Numbered from the stretch's first letter, positions 27,538 to 37,075 are shown. The stretch is 64,000 nt of DNA from Streptomyces sp. SID12488 (GCF_010548275.1 NZ_JAAGLT010000003.1:372001-436000), one strand, 5' to 3'. Notes: a model not told the origin generated them from the sequence alone. Made by a program: numbers and translations.

Positions 27538-28567
27538 CGGCTTGGATCTCCTGAACGACGACGGCTTGCTCGGCCCCGAACTCACCGTCGGGCAGGGCCT
27601 GCGGGTTGTTGACACCCGTGCCGGTCCAGTGGATCTTCCAGGTGATGGTGGCGCGGAGAGGGTAGGTCCCGTCGCCGGAGGAGCGCAGGTACTTCACTCC
27701 ACAGGGCGGGGTCTGCTTCGACTTCCCGGCGGCGTAGGGCTCCCCGATCCGCCCGTTGACGAACGTGCAGACGCCGGACGCGGGGTAGACCTGCGCGTCG
27801 GCGGTGCCGGGCTCGATCCTCAGGGAGACGGGCTCGGCGACGGTGGTGGCCTCGACATTGAGAATCGGGACGGACGCGGTCACCGACACCGGCTTGAACT
27901 GGGCCGCGTCCAGCCAGGCCCAGGTCGGAAGGTTCACCTTGGTGGCGCCGGCGGGAGCGAGGGTCACCTTTGTGGAGGGGACGCGGATCTCGGCGTACGC
28001 AAGGTCGGCGAGCATCTTCGGTGTGATCGCCTCGGCGATGTCGGCGGGCGGGGCTGCGCCGGTGTCGACCCAGAAGTAGTCCTTGGTGCAGTCGAGCGCG
28101 CCGGGTTCCCCCGCGCGGCCTTCGCTGACGTAAGAACCCCAGAAGTAGCCCTTGCCTGTCTTGTCCTTGTTGAAGTCCTTGTAGGGCTTGCCATTGACGA
28201 ACCGGTCCCGCTGCGAGACGTCCCACCCGTTGCCGGTCGAACCGGCATTCCAGACCGGTTCCCTGGCCTTCTGGAACTGTTCCGGGGTGTACATCGGCGC
28301 GTAGTAGCAGGCGGGCGGAGTCCAGTTCGACGCCGAGGTGACACGGCCGGTCGACTGGCCGTGGCCGTTGTTGTCGCGGTTGAAGATGACTTCACCGGCG
28401 GTGGCGGAGATCGTGCCCTTGCCGTCCGTGTTGCCGGAGGGACCCGTGGTGGAACCCTGCCCGTCACCGGGTCCGTACGCCACAGCTGTGCTCGACAATC
28501 CCGCGGCGCACACGACCGCAGTCGCACCCAACGCCACGACCGTGCTCCACCTGCTTATGCCGTGCAT
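27527..28567 (-). CDS. Secreted protein of unknown function paired with a lipoprotein
   Basis: A 346-residue exported protein: signal peptide to about residue 30 (STVVALGATAVVCAAGLSST), then a Gly-rich linker and a large extracellular domain (PPACYYAPMYTPEQFQKARE, YFWGSYVSEGRAGEPGALDC, PLRATITWKIHWTGTGVNNP). I recognise no enzyme motif. ATG 28567 follows a G run. The start overlaps the end of the upstream lipoprotein gene by 13 bases, so the two are coupled and probably act together at the cell surface. Confidence 0.82.
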   Translation of the reverse strand: MHGISRWSTVVALGATAVVCAAGLSSTAVAYGPGDGQGSTTGPSGNTDGKGTISATAGEVIFNRDNNGHGQSTGRVTSASNWTPPACYYAPMYTPEQFQKAREPVWNAGSTGNGWDVSQRDRFVNGKPYKDFNKDKTGKGYFWGSYVSEGRAGEPGALDCTKDYFWVDTGAAPPADIAEAITPKMLADLAYAEIRVPSTKVTLAPAGATKVNLPTWAWLDAAQFKPVSVTASVPILNVEATTVAEPVSLRIEPGTADAQVYPASGVCTFVNGRIGEPYAAGKSKQTPPCGVKYLRSSGDGTYPLRATITWKIHWTGTGVNNPQALPDGEFGAEQAVVVQEIQAVNR

Positions 28568-29211
28568 GTCTTGTCCCCCCGCTTCGAGACCAGATTGATC
28601 GCCTGCCACACGCCCTGCTCGCTCTTCTCCAGGCGTGTGTTGTACAGCACGTACGGGCTCTCACTCGAAGGCGTTCGGTCGACCTTGTTGGTCTTCCGGT
28701 TCTTGTTGAACCCCTTGCTCTCATCGGCGCAGTAGACGACGGACGCCTCTGTCTCGCCCGACAAGGTGACCTGCGGCGCGTAGTAACGAGTCGTCCCGGT
28801 GAAGGACATGTTGGCGTCGATATACGCCTGCACCCACGCGACCGCGTCGCTCAGTGCCTTGTCCCGGTAGTAGAAGGAAAGGTTCGGCGTACCTGTGTCG
28901 CCGCGCACGATGGCGTCGTTCGTCGCATCGATCCGCCCAGCGGTGTCCGCAAGGACTGAGTCCTTGGCCGCGTCTCCCGTCTTCCAGCTCTCGAACTTGT
29001 CCGTGACATCCGACGGCAGCTCGATCTTCGGCCGGTCGGCGGAGTCGGCCGAGGCGGACGCCGTCGGCGATGTCGAGGTCTCGCTACCGGTATCGGCCCC
29101 GGCGATCTTGTCGTTGTCCTTCGATCCGCTGTCGTCGCCGCCACAGGCAGTCAACAGCAGGGCCGCGGAGGCGACGAGCGCGGCAGCAACGGGCAAAGAG
29201 CGGCGCTTCAA
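28555..29211 (-). CDS. Lipoprotein of unknown function
   Basis: A 218-residue lipoprotein: signal peptide LPVAAALVASAALLLTACGG with the lipobox LTAC, then a Ser/Thr/Ala-rich linker and a domain of about 150 residues (ELPSDVTDKFESWKTGDAAK, VAWVQAYIDANMSFTGTTRY, SPYVLYNTRLEKSEQGVWQA). The fold may be a conical NTF2-like domain. The probable start is TTG 29211, behind GGGGAG, because the signal peptide begins there; the ATG at 29331 would bury it. First gene of the pair with the secreted protein. Confidence 0.8.
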   Translation of the reverse strand: MKRRSLPVAAALVASAALLLTACGGDDSGSKDNDKIAGADTGSETSTSPTASASADSADRPKIELPSDVTDKFESWKTGDAAKDSVLADTAGRIDATNDAIVRGDTGTPNLSFYYRDKALSDAVAWVQAYIDANMSFTGTTRYYAPQVTLSGETEASVVYCADESKGFNKNRKTNKVDRTPSSESPYVLYNTRLEKSEQGVWQAINLVSKRGDKTCTA

Positions 29212-29539
29212 GGTGGACTCCCCGTGAGACAGAAGTGCTGGCAAACTCAAGACGGTATCGGTGGGCCCGGTGGTTCCGCCAGGCAACCAAGGTTGCACTG
29301 TGGCAACGGCAAAGGACTGATCGCCGTACATGCCCCTTCGGCTCGATGGTCAGGCCCCGCATCTGACACCTCCACAAGTGGACGTGATCTTCACCTCCCT
29401 CTGCGCCGCACAGCATGACCCACACCGCTTCTGATCAGTTCCTTGCCCCTTCCGAACTTCCCGTCGAATACCCGTGCGCAGTAAGTTCGCGTGTGCGTAC
29501 GACTGTTGTCGTTTAGGTTCGGGTGACGGGGGTTGCGGG
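29212..29539. promoter_or_regulatory. Divergent region between lipoprotein and Rhs genes
   Basis: This 328-base stretch must contain the promoters of the lipoprotein operon and of the large Rhs gene. TAAGTT near 29480 on the plus strand is a weak -10 candidate for the latter. No gene, hairpin or repeat stands out. Confidence 0.4.
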
Positions 29540-32500
29540 ATGGCGGGGTACCGGCCGGCTGACTGGCATGTGCTGGACCTGGACAAGGACCCGACGCCGG
29601 GTGATCCGGACCGTGTGCGTCAACTGGCTCGTACGTTGCATGAGTTCGCGGATGATGTCGCGGACGGGTTGCGGTTGATCAAGGGGATGGCGTCGGAGAA
29701 CGAGACGCTGGAGTGGGCGGGGAAGACCGCTGAGGTGTTCCAGGACGAGTTCTCGGACGTACCCAAGAATCTGAAGAAGCTGAAGAGGTCGTACGACCTG
29801 TGCGGTGACGCGCTGGTGGATTACTGGCCGAAGTTGGAGCGGGCGCAGGCGCTGGCCGACAAGGCGCTCGCCAAGGGCCGGGAGGCACAGGCCGACCTGT
29901 CCTCGGCCAAGTCCCGTCTCTCCTCCGCCGATTCGTGGATGACGCGGGCGGCCAAGGAGTCCGACAAGTACAAGGACGATCCGACGGGCAGTAAGGCCGC
30001 GGAGAAGCCGGACGAGGCGAAGGTCCGGGCCGCCACCCGCGACGCGCAACATGCCAAGTCGGCCCAGAGCAGCGCGCAGTCGGATGTGGACGGCGCGCAG
30101 TCCGCCCTGGACGCGGCGAAGAAGATGGCCGAGGACGCGCGCAGGATGCGTGAGGACGCGGCGGGTGAGGCGAAGCGGAGGATCGACGAGGCGTCGGACG
30201 CCGGTATTCAGAACCGGAGTTGGTGGGAGGACGTCGGGGACTGGTTCACCGACAACTGGGACACCATCGTCGCGGTCTGCAAGATCGTCGTCGCTGTGGT
30301 CGGGGTTGTGGCGATGATCATCGGGGGGCCGATTCTCGGTGCGATCGTGCTGATCGCGGCCCTGATCGTGCTGGCGGACACGCTCTACAAGTATTCCAAG
30401 GGGCAGGCGTCTCTATGGGACGTGGGCCTCGCGGCGCTGGACTGCATACCGGGCATGAAGGGACTGACCACGCTCGGAGGTCTCGCCAAGGGAATGAAGG
30501 CGTTCGGCAAACTCGGCCTCAAAGGCATGGCTCTGGGCGTGCGAGGGCTGGGCAAGGGTGCGAAGGGCGCGCTCGCGGAGGGCGCCAAAGGTGCCTACAA
30601 CCGGCTCAAATCCAAGATCTTCGCATGTGGCGACCCAGTCGATGTCGCAACTGGTGCGATGTATCTTCAGCAGACCGACATCGAGCTGCCCGGCGTACTG
30701 CCTCTCAACTTTGTCCGCCGAACCGCCTCGAACTATCGCAGCGGCTGGTGGTTCGGACCGTCCTGGTCCTCCACGCTCGACCAACGGCTTGAGACGGACG
30801 AGGAGAACGCCGTCTTCGTCACCGATGACGGCATGCTCCTCGCCTACCGGCGCCCATCAGCGCCGGGAACCCCCGTGTTCCCGGCGCAAGGACCTCGTTG
30901 GCCGTTGACGCTGCTCGACGGCGGCGGCTACCGGATCCACGACCCTGACTCAGGACACACGCGTGAATTCGCCGCCCCAGCCGATGGCCTGGCACTCCTG
31001 CGGAGCATCACGGACCGGAACGGCAACGTCATCGCCTTCGACCACGGGGCGGACGGAACGCCACTCGCAATACGGCATTCTGCGGGACACCGGCTCGCCT
31101 TCACCGTCGACGAGGGCAGAGTCACGGCACTGCGGCTGGTCGGCGCCGGCCAGGACGGAGCCGACGTCACCATCAGGCGCTTCGCGTACACGGACGGCCA
31201 ACTCACGGACGTCGTCGGATCATCCGGTGTGCCCCTGCGCCTCAGGTACGACGAACGGTTGCGAGTCACGTCCTGGACGGACACCAACGGCAGCTCGTAC
31301 AGCTATGAGTACGACGATCAGGACCGATGCACGGCTCAGGGCGGAGAAGCGGGCCTTCTCGCCTTCACGTTCGCCTACGACGGTGCCGACGCGCACTGGC
31401 CTGACCACCGTGTCACCACAGTGACGAGCCCGTCCGGAGCAGTGAGCCGATACGTCGTCAACCCCGACTGCCAAGTGGTGGCGGAGGCGGATCCCCTGGG
31501 CGGCCTCACCAGGATGGCGTACGACGCCGACCATCATCTCCTGTCGCGTACCGACCCGCTCGGGCGTACGACGAGCGTGGTGAACGACGACCAGGGCCGT
31601 CCCGTGGCCGTCGTGCGCCCCGACGGCGCGCGCACTGAGTACACGTACAACGAACTCGGTCTCCTCAGCGACATCACCCTGCCTGACCACAACACGGTGC
31701 GCTGCCAATACGACGAGCGAGGGAACCGCACCTCGATCGTCGACGCGGACGGCGCCGTGTTCCGGTACGCCTACTCGGCGACGGGGCACATGCGCGGGCT
31801 CACCGACCCGCTCGGACACCTCACCACGGTCCGCACCGACCCGGCCGGGCTCCCCGTTGAGATCGCGGATCCGCTCGGCGGAGTCGTCCGCCATGAACGG
31901 GACGCCTTCGGCCGCACCATTCGGCTGACGGATCAACTGGAAAACGTCACTCGCCTCGAATGGTCCACGGAAGGCAGGCTCACACGCCAGACCGACGCGG
32001 ACGGGAGCGAGATATGGGAGTACGACGGAGAAGGCAACTGCAGACAGCACCGGGACGCCGCCGGTCACGTCAGCACCTATGAGTACGGCCAATTCGACCT
32101 GCTGACGGCGCGGACGGATCCCACGGGAGCCCGCTTCACCTATACCTACGACACTGATCTGCGTCTCACCAAGGTCACCGCGCCCACAGGCGAAACGTGG
32201 CGGTACGAGTACGACGCCGCCGGACGAATGGTGTCCGAAACAGACTTCGGTGGCATCACCACGGCTTACGCCTATGACCTCGCGGGGCAGCTCGTCGCTC
32301 GCACGAATGCTCTCGGGCAGGTCGTGCACAGTGACCACGACGTTCTGGGACGGATGATCCGTAAGCGAGCGGACGGGACGACCACGGAATTCCGCTACGA
32401 CCTCTGCGGGCGCCTCATGGAGGCGACCGGCCCGGATGCGACGATCAGTGTGACCCGAGACCGCGCAGGCCGGCTCCTGGCGGAGACAACGAACGGCCGG

Positions 32501-34132
32501 AGTCTTGCCCACACCTACGACCCGGCCGGGCGCCGCCGTACACGGACGACCCCCAGTGGCGCGGAGAGCTGCTGGAGCTATGACACGGCTGGCAGCGCCG
32601 TCGAACTCGTCAGCTCCGGCCACACCATCCGGTTCGACCGCGACCACGCAGGCCAGGAAATCAGCCGCCGCATCGGTGAGAGCACGATCGTCTCGCATAC
32701 GTACGACCCGCTCGGACGCGTCACCTCCCAGTCCCTCGTCCAGGACGGACACACGAGAAGCCTGCGCCGGTACAACTACCGACCCGATGGCCACCTGGCG
32801 GGAGTCGAGCGCCTCCACGGTGTGCCGAGCCGTTACGAGTTGGACCCGCTCGGACGGATTACGGCGGCCACTGGCCCGCAGGGTTCCGAGCGATACGACT
32901 ACGACTCCCACGGCAATCAGACCGAGGCGTCGTGGCCCTCCGCATTCCCCGGGCAAGAAGCCCTGGGGGAGCGAACGCATCGAGGGCTGCGCCTGGAACG
33001 CGCCGGAGCGATGCGATACGAATACGACGCGCAGGGCCGCGTCACCCTCCGTCAGAAAACGCGACTGTCACGCAAGCCGGACACCTGGCGCTACGAGTGG
33101 GACGCGGAAGACAGGCTGACGGCGGCCACGACTCCGGACGGTACCCGGTGGACGTACCGTTACGACCCGCTCGGGCGCCGTATCGCCAAGGAACGGCACG
33201 CCGCTGAACACGCGAGTGTCGCCGAATGCACGGAGTTCGTCTGGGACGGCACCACCTTGTGCGAACAGACGACCACGTCCGTTCAGCAGCCCGACCCTGT
33301 CACGCTGACCTGGGACCACCAGGGCATGCATCCCATTACACAGACGGAGCGAATAACCGACGCGGGTGCACCGCAAGAAGAGCAGGACGAGATCGACCGT
33401 CGCTTCTTCAGCATCGTCACCGATCTCGTCGGAACCCCCACCGAGTTGGTGGACGAGGAGGGGGACACCGCCTGGTACGCGCAGTCCACCGTGTGGGGTA
33501 CGACGGTCTGGAACCGTTCTGCCAGGGCGTACACCCCGTTGCGCTTCCCCGGCCAGTATTTCGACCAGGAAACGGGTCTGCACTACAACCTGTTCCGGCA
33601 CTACGATCCCGAAACGGCCCGCTACCTGACACGTGATCCGCTGGGTCTGGCAGCCGGGCCCAACCCCGTCACCTACGTGCACAACCCGCTCACTTGGGCC
33701 GACCCGCTGGGGTTGACCCCCTGTGAGGATGCGGCCAAGCAGGCCGCCGCGCGCAACGAGACGGTGTTGGGCAAGGAGATACCCACACGTTCAGAAGGCT
33801 CGGTGGGCAGCGCCACGAGCCACGACTACAAGAAGACGTTCTTCGCTGCGCATCCGGAGCTCCAAGGGAAAGTTGTCGTACACCACGCAATTGAGCAGCA
33901 AACCCTCAAGCGTTACCCCGGCCTTTTCTCTGCGGATGAGATGCACTCTCTGGAGAATCTTCGCGGAATCCCCAAGGGAGATATCAACAGCAGGGTCCAT
34001 CTCAGTCAGATTCGCATCGAATGGAATCAGTTCTACAACAGTCACCCGAATCCCACAAGGCAGGAGGTTCTTGATCAAGTCACGCGTGTCGATGATATGC
34101 TTGGCAACTGGTTCAACCCGCGCGCCCGATAG
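29540..34132 (+). CDS. RHS/YD-repeat polymorphic toxin with WXG-like head and predicted HNH-type nuclease tip
   Basis: A 1530-residue contact-type toxin. Residues about 1-110 form a WXG/ESX-like helical domain (DPDRVRQLARTLHEFADDVA), 110-215 a charged coiled coil, and about 250-285 hydrophobic helices (VVGVVAMIIGGPILGAIVLI). A DUF6531 domain starts near residue 363 (GDPVDVATGAMYL), then about twenty YD/RHS repeats and the RHS core end (YLTRDPLGLAAGPNPVTYVH, WADPLGL) near residue 1390. The last 137 residues are the variable toxin: VVVHHAIEQQTLKRYPGLFS with LENLRGIPKGDINSRVHLSQ and IRIEWNQFY, fitting an HNH/EndoVII-type nuclease. Export by a type VII-like route is inferred from the head. Confidence 0.9.
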   Translation: MAGYRPADWHVLDLDKDPTPGDPDRVRQLARTLHEFADDVADGLRLIKGMASENETLEWAGKTAEVFQDEFSDVPKNLKKLKRSYDLCGDALVDYWPKLERAQALADKALAKGREAQADLSSAKSRLSSADSWMTRAAKESDKYKDDPTGSKAAEKPDEAKVRAATRDAQHAKSAQSSAQSDVDGAQSALDAAKKMAEDARRMREDAAGEAKRRIDEASDAGIQNRSWWEDVGDWFTDNWDTIVAVCKIVVAVVGVVAMIIGGPILGAIVLIAALIVLADTLYKYSKGQASLWDVGLAALDCIPGMKGLTTLGGLAKGMKAFGKLGLKGMALGVRGLGKGAKGALAEGAKGAYNRLKSKIFACGDPVDVATGAMYLQQTDIELPGVLPLNFVRRTASNYRSGWWFGPSWSSTLDQRLETDEENAVFVTDDGMLLAYRRPSAPGTPVFPAQGPRWPLTLLDGGGYRIHDPDSGHTREFAAPADGLALLRSITDRNGNVIAFDHGADGTPLAIRHSAGHRLAFTVDEGRVTALRLVGAGQDGADVTIRRFAYTDGQLTDVVGSSGVPLRLRYDERLRVTSWTDTNGSSYSYEYDDQDRCTAQGGEAGLLAFTFAYDGADAHWPDHRVTTVTSPSGAVSRYVVNPDCQVVAEADPLGGLTRMAYDADHHLLSRTDPLGRTTSVVNDDQGRPVAVVRPDGARTEYTYNELGLLSDITLPDHNTVRCQYDERGNRTSIVDADGAVFRYAYSATGHMRGLTDPLGHLTTVRTDPAGLPVEIADPLGGVVRHERDAFGRTIRLTDQLENVTRLEWSTEGRLTRQTDADGSEIWEYDGEGNCRQHRDAAGHVSTYEYGQFDLLTARTDPTGARFTYTYDTDLRLTKVTAPTGETWRYEYDAAGRMVSETDFGGITTAYAYDLAGQLVARTNALGQVVHSDHDVLGRMIRKRADGTTTEFRYDLCGRLMEATGPDATISVTRDRAGRLLAETTNGRSLAHTYDPAGRRRTRTTPSGAESCWSYDTAGSAVELVSSGHTIRFDRDHAGQEISRRIGESTIVSHTYDPLGRVTSQSLVQDGHTRSLRRYNYRPDGHLAGVERLHGVPSRYELDPLGRITAATGPQGSERYDYDSHGNQTEASWPSAFPGQEALGERTHRGLRLERAGAMRYEYDAQGRVTLRQKTRLSRKPDTWRYEWDAEDRLTAATTPDGTRWTYRYDPLGRRIAKERHAAEHASVAECTEFVWDGTTLCEQTTTSVQQPDPVTLTWDHQGMHPITQTERITDAGAPQEEQDEIDRRFFSIVTDLVGTPTELVDEEGDTAWYAQSTVWGTTVWNRSARAYTPLRFPGQYFDQETGLHYNLFRHYDPETARYLTRDPLGLAAGPNPVTYVHNPLTWADPLGLTPCEDAAKQAAARNETVLGKEIPTRSEGSVGSATSHDYKKTFFAAHPELQGKVVVHHAIEQQTLKRYPGLFSADEMHSLENLRGIPKGDINSRVHLSQIRIEWNQFYNSHPNPTRQEVLDQVTRVDDMLGNWFNPRAR

Positions 34133-34167
34133 TGGCGTTCGCGTAAGCAGGGAGATGAGTCCAAGAA

Positions 34168-34599
34168 ATGTGGCGTGAGATTGTCGAAGAGTTCACATCT
34201 GCGGAGCCGCGCGATCCCGCAGAACCAGGCGCTGTCGACCGCATCGAAGAGGCCCTCGGGCAGTCACTTCCCGAAGACCTCCGCAGCTTCCTGCTGGAGA
34301 CAGACGGATTGGGCGGAGCGTACGGCACCGACGTCGTCTGGCCTGCCGAGCGCATCCTGAACGACAATCTCCACTTCCGGAACGACACACAGTTCCAGCA
34401 GCTATACATGCCTTTCGACTCGCTCATCTTCTTCGGCGACAACGGCGGGGGAGACCAGTTCGCCTTCGTGCGGAAACCGGAACGAGACGATGTGTTTGTC
34501 TGGGACCACGAAACGGACGGCCGCAACTTTGTTTCCGCCGGCCTGGGAAGCTACTTGCGCAGCGCGCTGGGGAGCGGCGGGGAAGACTGGTACCGATAA
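34168..34599 (+). CDS. SMI1/KNR4 (SUKH) family immunity protein
   Basis: A 143-residue SUKH protein starting 35 bases after the Rhs toxin. The family's N-terminal pattern is clear (VDRIEEALGQSLPEDLRSFL, LETDGLGGAYG), as is the C-terminal strand region (SLIFFGDNGGGDQFAFV, DDVFVWDHETDGRNFV). SUKH proteins are the commonest immunity family for nuclease toxins, so this is the probable antidote to the tip encoded just upstream. Confidence 0.88.
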   Translation: MWREIVEEFTSAEPRDPAEPGAVDRIEEALGQSLPEDLRSFLLETDGLGGAYGTDVVWPAERILNDNLHFRNDTQFQQLYMPFDSLIFFGDNGGGDQFAFVRKPERDDVFVWDHETDGRNFVSAGLGSYLRSALGSGGEDWYR

Positions 34600-34628
34600 T
34601 TTTTTCCCGGGACATTCGCACCGTAGTG

Positions 34629-35351
34629 ATGGGCTTCCGTAGCGCGGAGCCGCTTCCCGGTCTGCCCGACAGTTGGCACTGGTCGCCGGCTCCCGGAATC
34701 GACTTCGTGGGGGCGCTGTCCGCCGACGGTAAGCGGCTGCTCCAACTGAGCGGCCGCAATTCCTACGACCGGAACCTCGCCGTAAGCACCCTCCGTTTCG
34801 CCCGGGACCACGAGGACGCGCTCTTCGCCCGTAATCCCTTTCTGGGCTCGCGCGACGGCTTCGAACCGCCGGCCGGCCATCGCTTTGACGCGGTCGTGGG
34901 TATCGCGCCCGAGGTCCACCGCTTCTACCGCGTGGAGAACCCGGACCTGACCCAGCACGTCCGGCTGACCTTTCCGGCGTACTCCTGCGAGTTCTCCGGC
35001 GACGAAACGCTGGACGAGGCCGTCACCAGGTACCGCATGCTGCGCCTGAACCATCTCGGCCGCGAACCTCTCCCCTTCCTGAAGATGCGGTACGCCAACA
35101 CGCGGACCCGCGGCAAGAGCACAAATCCGGGACGGGGCTTCACAGAGCCGGTGCGGCTCGTGGAGGAGCTTCGGCTGATGGAGGACGGAACCGGCAGCTT
35201 CGTCGAGTTCGAGAACCGGCACGGCGATGTATGGCGTGCCGAATGGCACGGCGCCTGGTTCGTCGCCGAGTGGAACACCCGGAACGGCACACCGCGGGAG
35301 ACTGGGCTCGACGAACTTGTCGAGTTCGCCACCGCGAAACTGTACGTGTGA
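34629..35351 (+). CDS. Unknown protein in the immunity cluster
   Basis: A 240-residue soluble protein (SDGRNSYDR-like start region LLQLSGRNSYDRNLAVSTL, and PAYSCEFSGDETLDEAVTRY, WRAEWHGAWFVAEWNTRNG) that I cannot assign. No signal peptide or membrane helix. It begins 29 bases after the SUKH gene and reads in the same direction, so it belongs to the post-toxin gene string and may be another immunity or accessory protein. A GTG three bases upstream is an equal start. Confidence 0.65.
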   Translation: MGFRSAEPLPGLPDSWHWSPAPGIDFVGALSADGKRLLQLSGRNSYDRNLAVSTLRFARDHEDALFARNPFLGSRDGFEPPAGHRFDAVVGIAPEVHRFYRVENPDLTQHVRLTFPAYSCEFSGDETLDEAVTRYRMLRLNHLGREPLPFLKMRYANTRTRGKSTNPGRGFTEPVRLVEELRLMEDGTGSFVEFENRHGDVWRAEWHGAWFVAEWNTRNGTPRETGLDELVEFATAKLYV

Positions 35352-35378
35352 GAGACCGGCGCCCCTGCCGGTGGAGGG

Positions 35379-35741
35379 ATGAAGCGCTTCCCGAAGGGGA
35401 TCAGCGTGCGGCTTCTGCGGATTCTGGCTGAGGAGTTCCTCATCGAACTTGATGGGGAGATGCTCGACTATTTCCGTGAGATCGCCGAGGAGATGGTCAG
35501 CCGGTTCGGAATCTCCAGAGCGGAAGCCGTGGCCCGGATCAACTCGACGTACGAGGGAGCTCAGACCGATCCGTACCCCGACCTTATGTGTCATGAGATG
35601 CCGGAGTACTGGGCTTACGGCCTTTACTTCGAGTCACGGGAGGGTCAGTTGCCGTACGGCGCGCCTGGCGAAGACCTCTCCGAGTGGGAAGTGAGGCCGG
35701 CTCCTCCCGCGCACTCACTATTTTGGACGATCAGAACGTGA
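35379..35741 (+). CDS. Small unknown protein in the immunity cluster
   Basis: A 120-residue acidic protein with a helical N-terminal half (LLRILAEEFLIELDGEMLDY, FREIAEEMVSRFGISRAEAV) and a C-terminal half rich in aromatics (PEYWAYGLYFESREGQLPYG). Unrecognised. Its spacing of 27 bases behind the preceding gene suggests the same transcript. GTG 35406, behind AAGGGG, is a plausible shorter start. Confidence 0.6.
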   Translation: MKRFPKGISVRLLRILAEEFLIELDGEMLDYFREIAEEMVSRFGISRAEAVARINSTYEGAQTDPYPDLMCHEMPEYWAYGLYFESREGQLPYGAPGEDLSEWEVRPAPPAHSLFWTIRT

Positions 35742-35790
35742 TCCGCAGCAGCTCCCGCTGCTGCGTAACAGCTACGGGCGAAGGTCGAAT

Positions 35791-36291
35791 ATGACGACCG
35801 TTGGGAGTTTTCTTGTGAATCCAGAAACACTCCATTCGCTCTATAGCCACGTCCCGGATCTCGTTGACGTCAGGATCAGATCGATCAATCTGAACTGGCG
35901 CGGGCCCACGGTAACGCTCCGCGTCGACCTGCCCTCCTTTCCCGGTTCGGCACCACAGGAGTGGACCGACGCGGGTATGGACACGGTGCAGTGCCAACTT
36001 CAGTTCCTGGCAGTGGAGAACATCTCCCTCATCGACTGGGATCCGCCATCCGTCGGCTGCGTCGAGATGTCGTCATGGGGCAGGCAGAGTCGTATGCGGG
36101 TGGTCGCCGACGGTCGAGGGGTAGCGCTCCGATTCGACTGCAGTGAGTCCGTGCGCGTTGGCCACGTGAGCGCATTCCGAATTCACGCCGATGGATCGGA
36201 CAACGGACCGCATCTCTTCGTGAGTAAGATAGACGCCCGACGGCACAACTTCCTTCCCCCGACCGATGAGAAGACGTTCTATGAGCGCTGA
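35791..36291 (+). CDS. Imm50-like immunity protein
   Basis: A 166-residue protein with the Imm50 pattern: LVNPETLHSLYSHVPDLVDV, then RIRSINLNWRGPTVTLRVDL and VQCQLQFLAVENISLIDW. Imm50 proteins protect against polymorphic toxins in actinobacteria. No cognate toxin tip adjoins it, so it is probably an orphan antidote for toxins of neighbours or for an earlier tip of the Rhs gene. Confidence 0.75.
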   Translation: MTTVGSFLVNPETLHSLYSHVPDLVDVRIRSINLNWRGPTVTLRVDLPSFPGSAPQEWTDAGMDTVQCQLQFLAVENISLIDWDPPSVGCVEMSSWGRQSRMRVVADGRGVALRFDCSESVRVGHVSAFRIHADGSDNGPHLFVSKIDARRHNFLPPTDEKTFYER

Positions 36292-36688
36292 CTGGTCGCG
36301 GCTCCTTGCATCTTCCGAATACCTGGGGGAGCTGTACGACGGCGCCCCTCCCCCGACTGGCGCGTGCGACCTCTTTTACGTGCACATCGACGAACGGGAG
36401 GACTCGGTGACTCTGGGTTTCGATAGCAGGGTCTTCCCGGTGAATCTGCTCCCGGAGTGGAGGGGAAAGAACTTCAATGCCTTCGAGTTCCACCTGTTCT
36501 TCACGGGGGTGACCGGTCTACGGGTCACGGGCTGGGGGGCTTCTGAAGCCAAGGTGATCGATCTGACCGTCCGCGATCGAGGACACCTCGATGTGGCCCT
36601 CGGCTCCGAGGCTTCCGGTATTGCGTTCCGTGCCGCTGTGGTCCGGCTGGCCAGAGCACGTGCCTATCTCGCTACGGGCAACCTCTGA
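36281..36688 (+). CDS. Second Imm50-like immunity protein
   Basis: A 135-residue protein similar in pattern to the preceding Imm50-like one (CDLFYVHIDEREDSVTLGFD, AFEFHLFFTGVTGLRVTGWG), overlapping it by 11 bases and so co-translated. The ATG at 36281 has GAGAAG upstream; ATG 36266 is an alternative. Two tandem Imm50-like genes with limited identity suggest divergence for different toxins rather than recent duplication. Confidence 0.68.
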   Translation: MSADWSRLLASSEYLGELYDGAPPPTGACDLFYVHIDEREDSVTLGFDSRVFPVNLLPEWRGKNFNAFEFHLFFTGVTGLRVTGWGASEAKVIDLTVRDRGHLDVALGSEASGIAFRAAVVRLARARAYLATGNL

Positions 36689-36769
36689 AATCGAGGGAAA
36701 GTACCCATGGTGGCGGCAACGGGCCGCGCAGGTCCGCTGTCGCCGCTCGGCTCGCCCGAAGGCGAGATG

Positions 36770-37075
36770 TCAGCCCCTGTCGGCCACAGGCGAAGCAGGT
36801 GAAGCCGGAGAAGTCGAAGAAACCGAAGAAGTAGACGGAGTCGCAGCAGCCCGGGTGGCTCTCCTGGCCGTCTGCCGTGATCTCAGCTCCCCTCTGAGGA
36901 TGAACCCCCGAAGGACCGCGATGGCCAGAAACGCGACGCCGAAGCCGAATCTGGCCCATCCTCCGGCCCGGATGGTCCAGTAGAAGGCGGTGCCGCTGAA
37001 GAAGAGGCAGATGGCGATGATCAGGGGTTCGCGGATGTAGAAGGGCAGGACGCGGAGTATCAGGCTGATCAGCAT
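36770..37075 (-). CDS. Small membrane protein
   Basis: A 101-residue protein with two or three hydrophobic segments (MLISLILRVLPFYIREPLII, AICLFFSGTAFYWTIRAGGW, FGFGVAFLAIAVLRGFIL) and an Ala/Ser/Thr-rich C-terminal tail. No family recognised and only a weak ribosome site, so it is a modest call, supported by the well-formed hydrophobic pattern and the lack of a competing frame. Confidence 0.5.
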   Translation of the reverse strand: MLISLILRVLPFYIREPLIIAICLFFSGTAFYWTIRAGGWARFGFGVAFLAIAVLRGFILRGELRSRQTARRATRAAATPSTSSVSSTSPASPASPVADRG

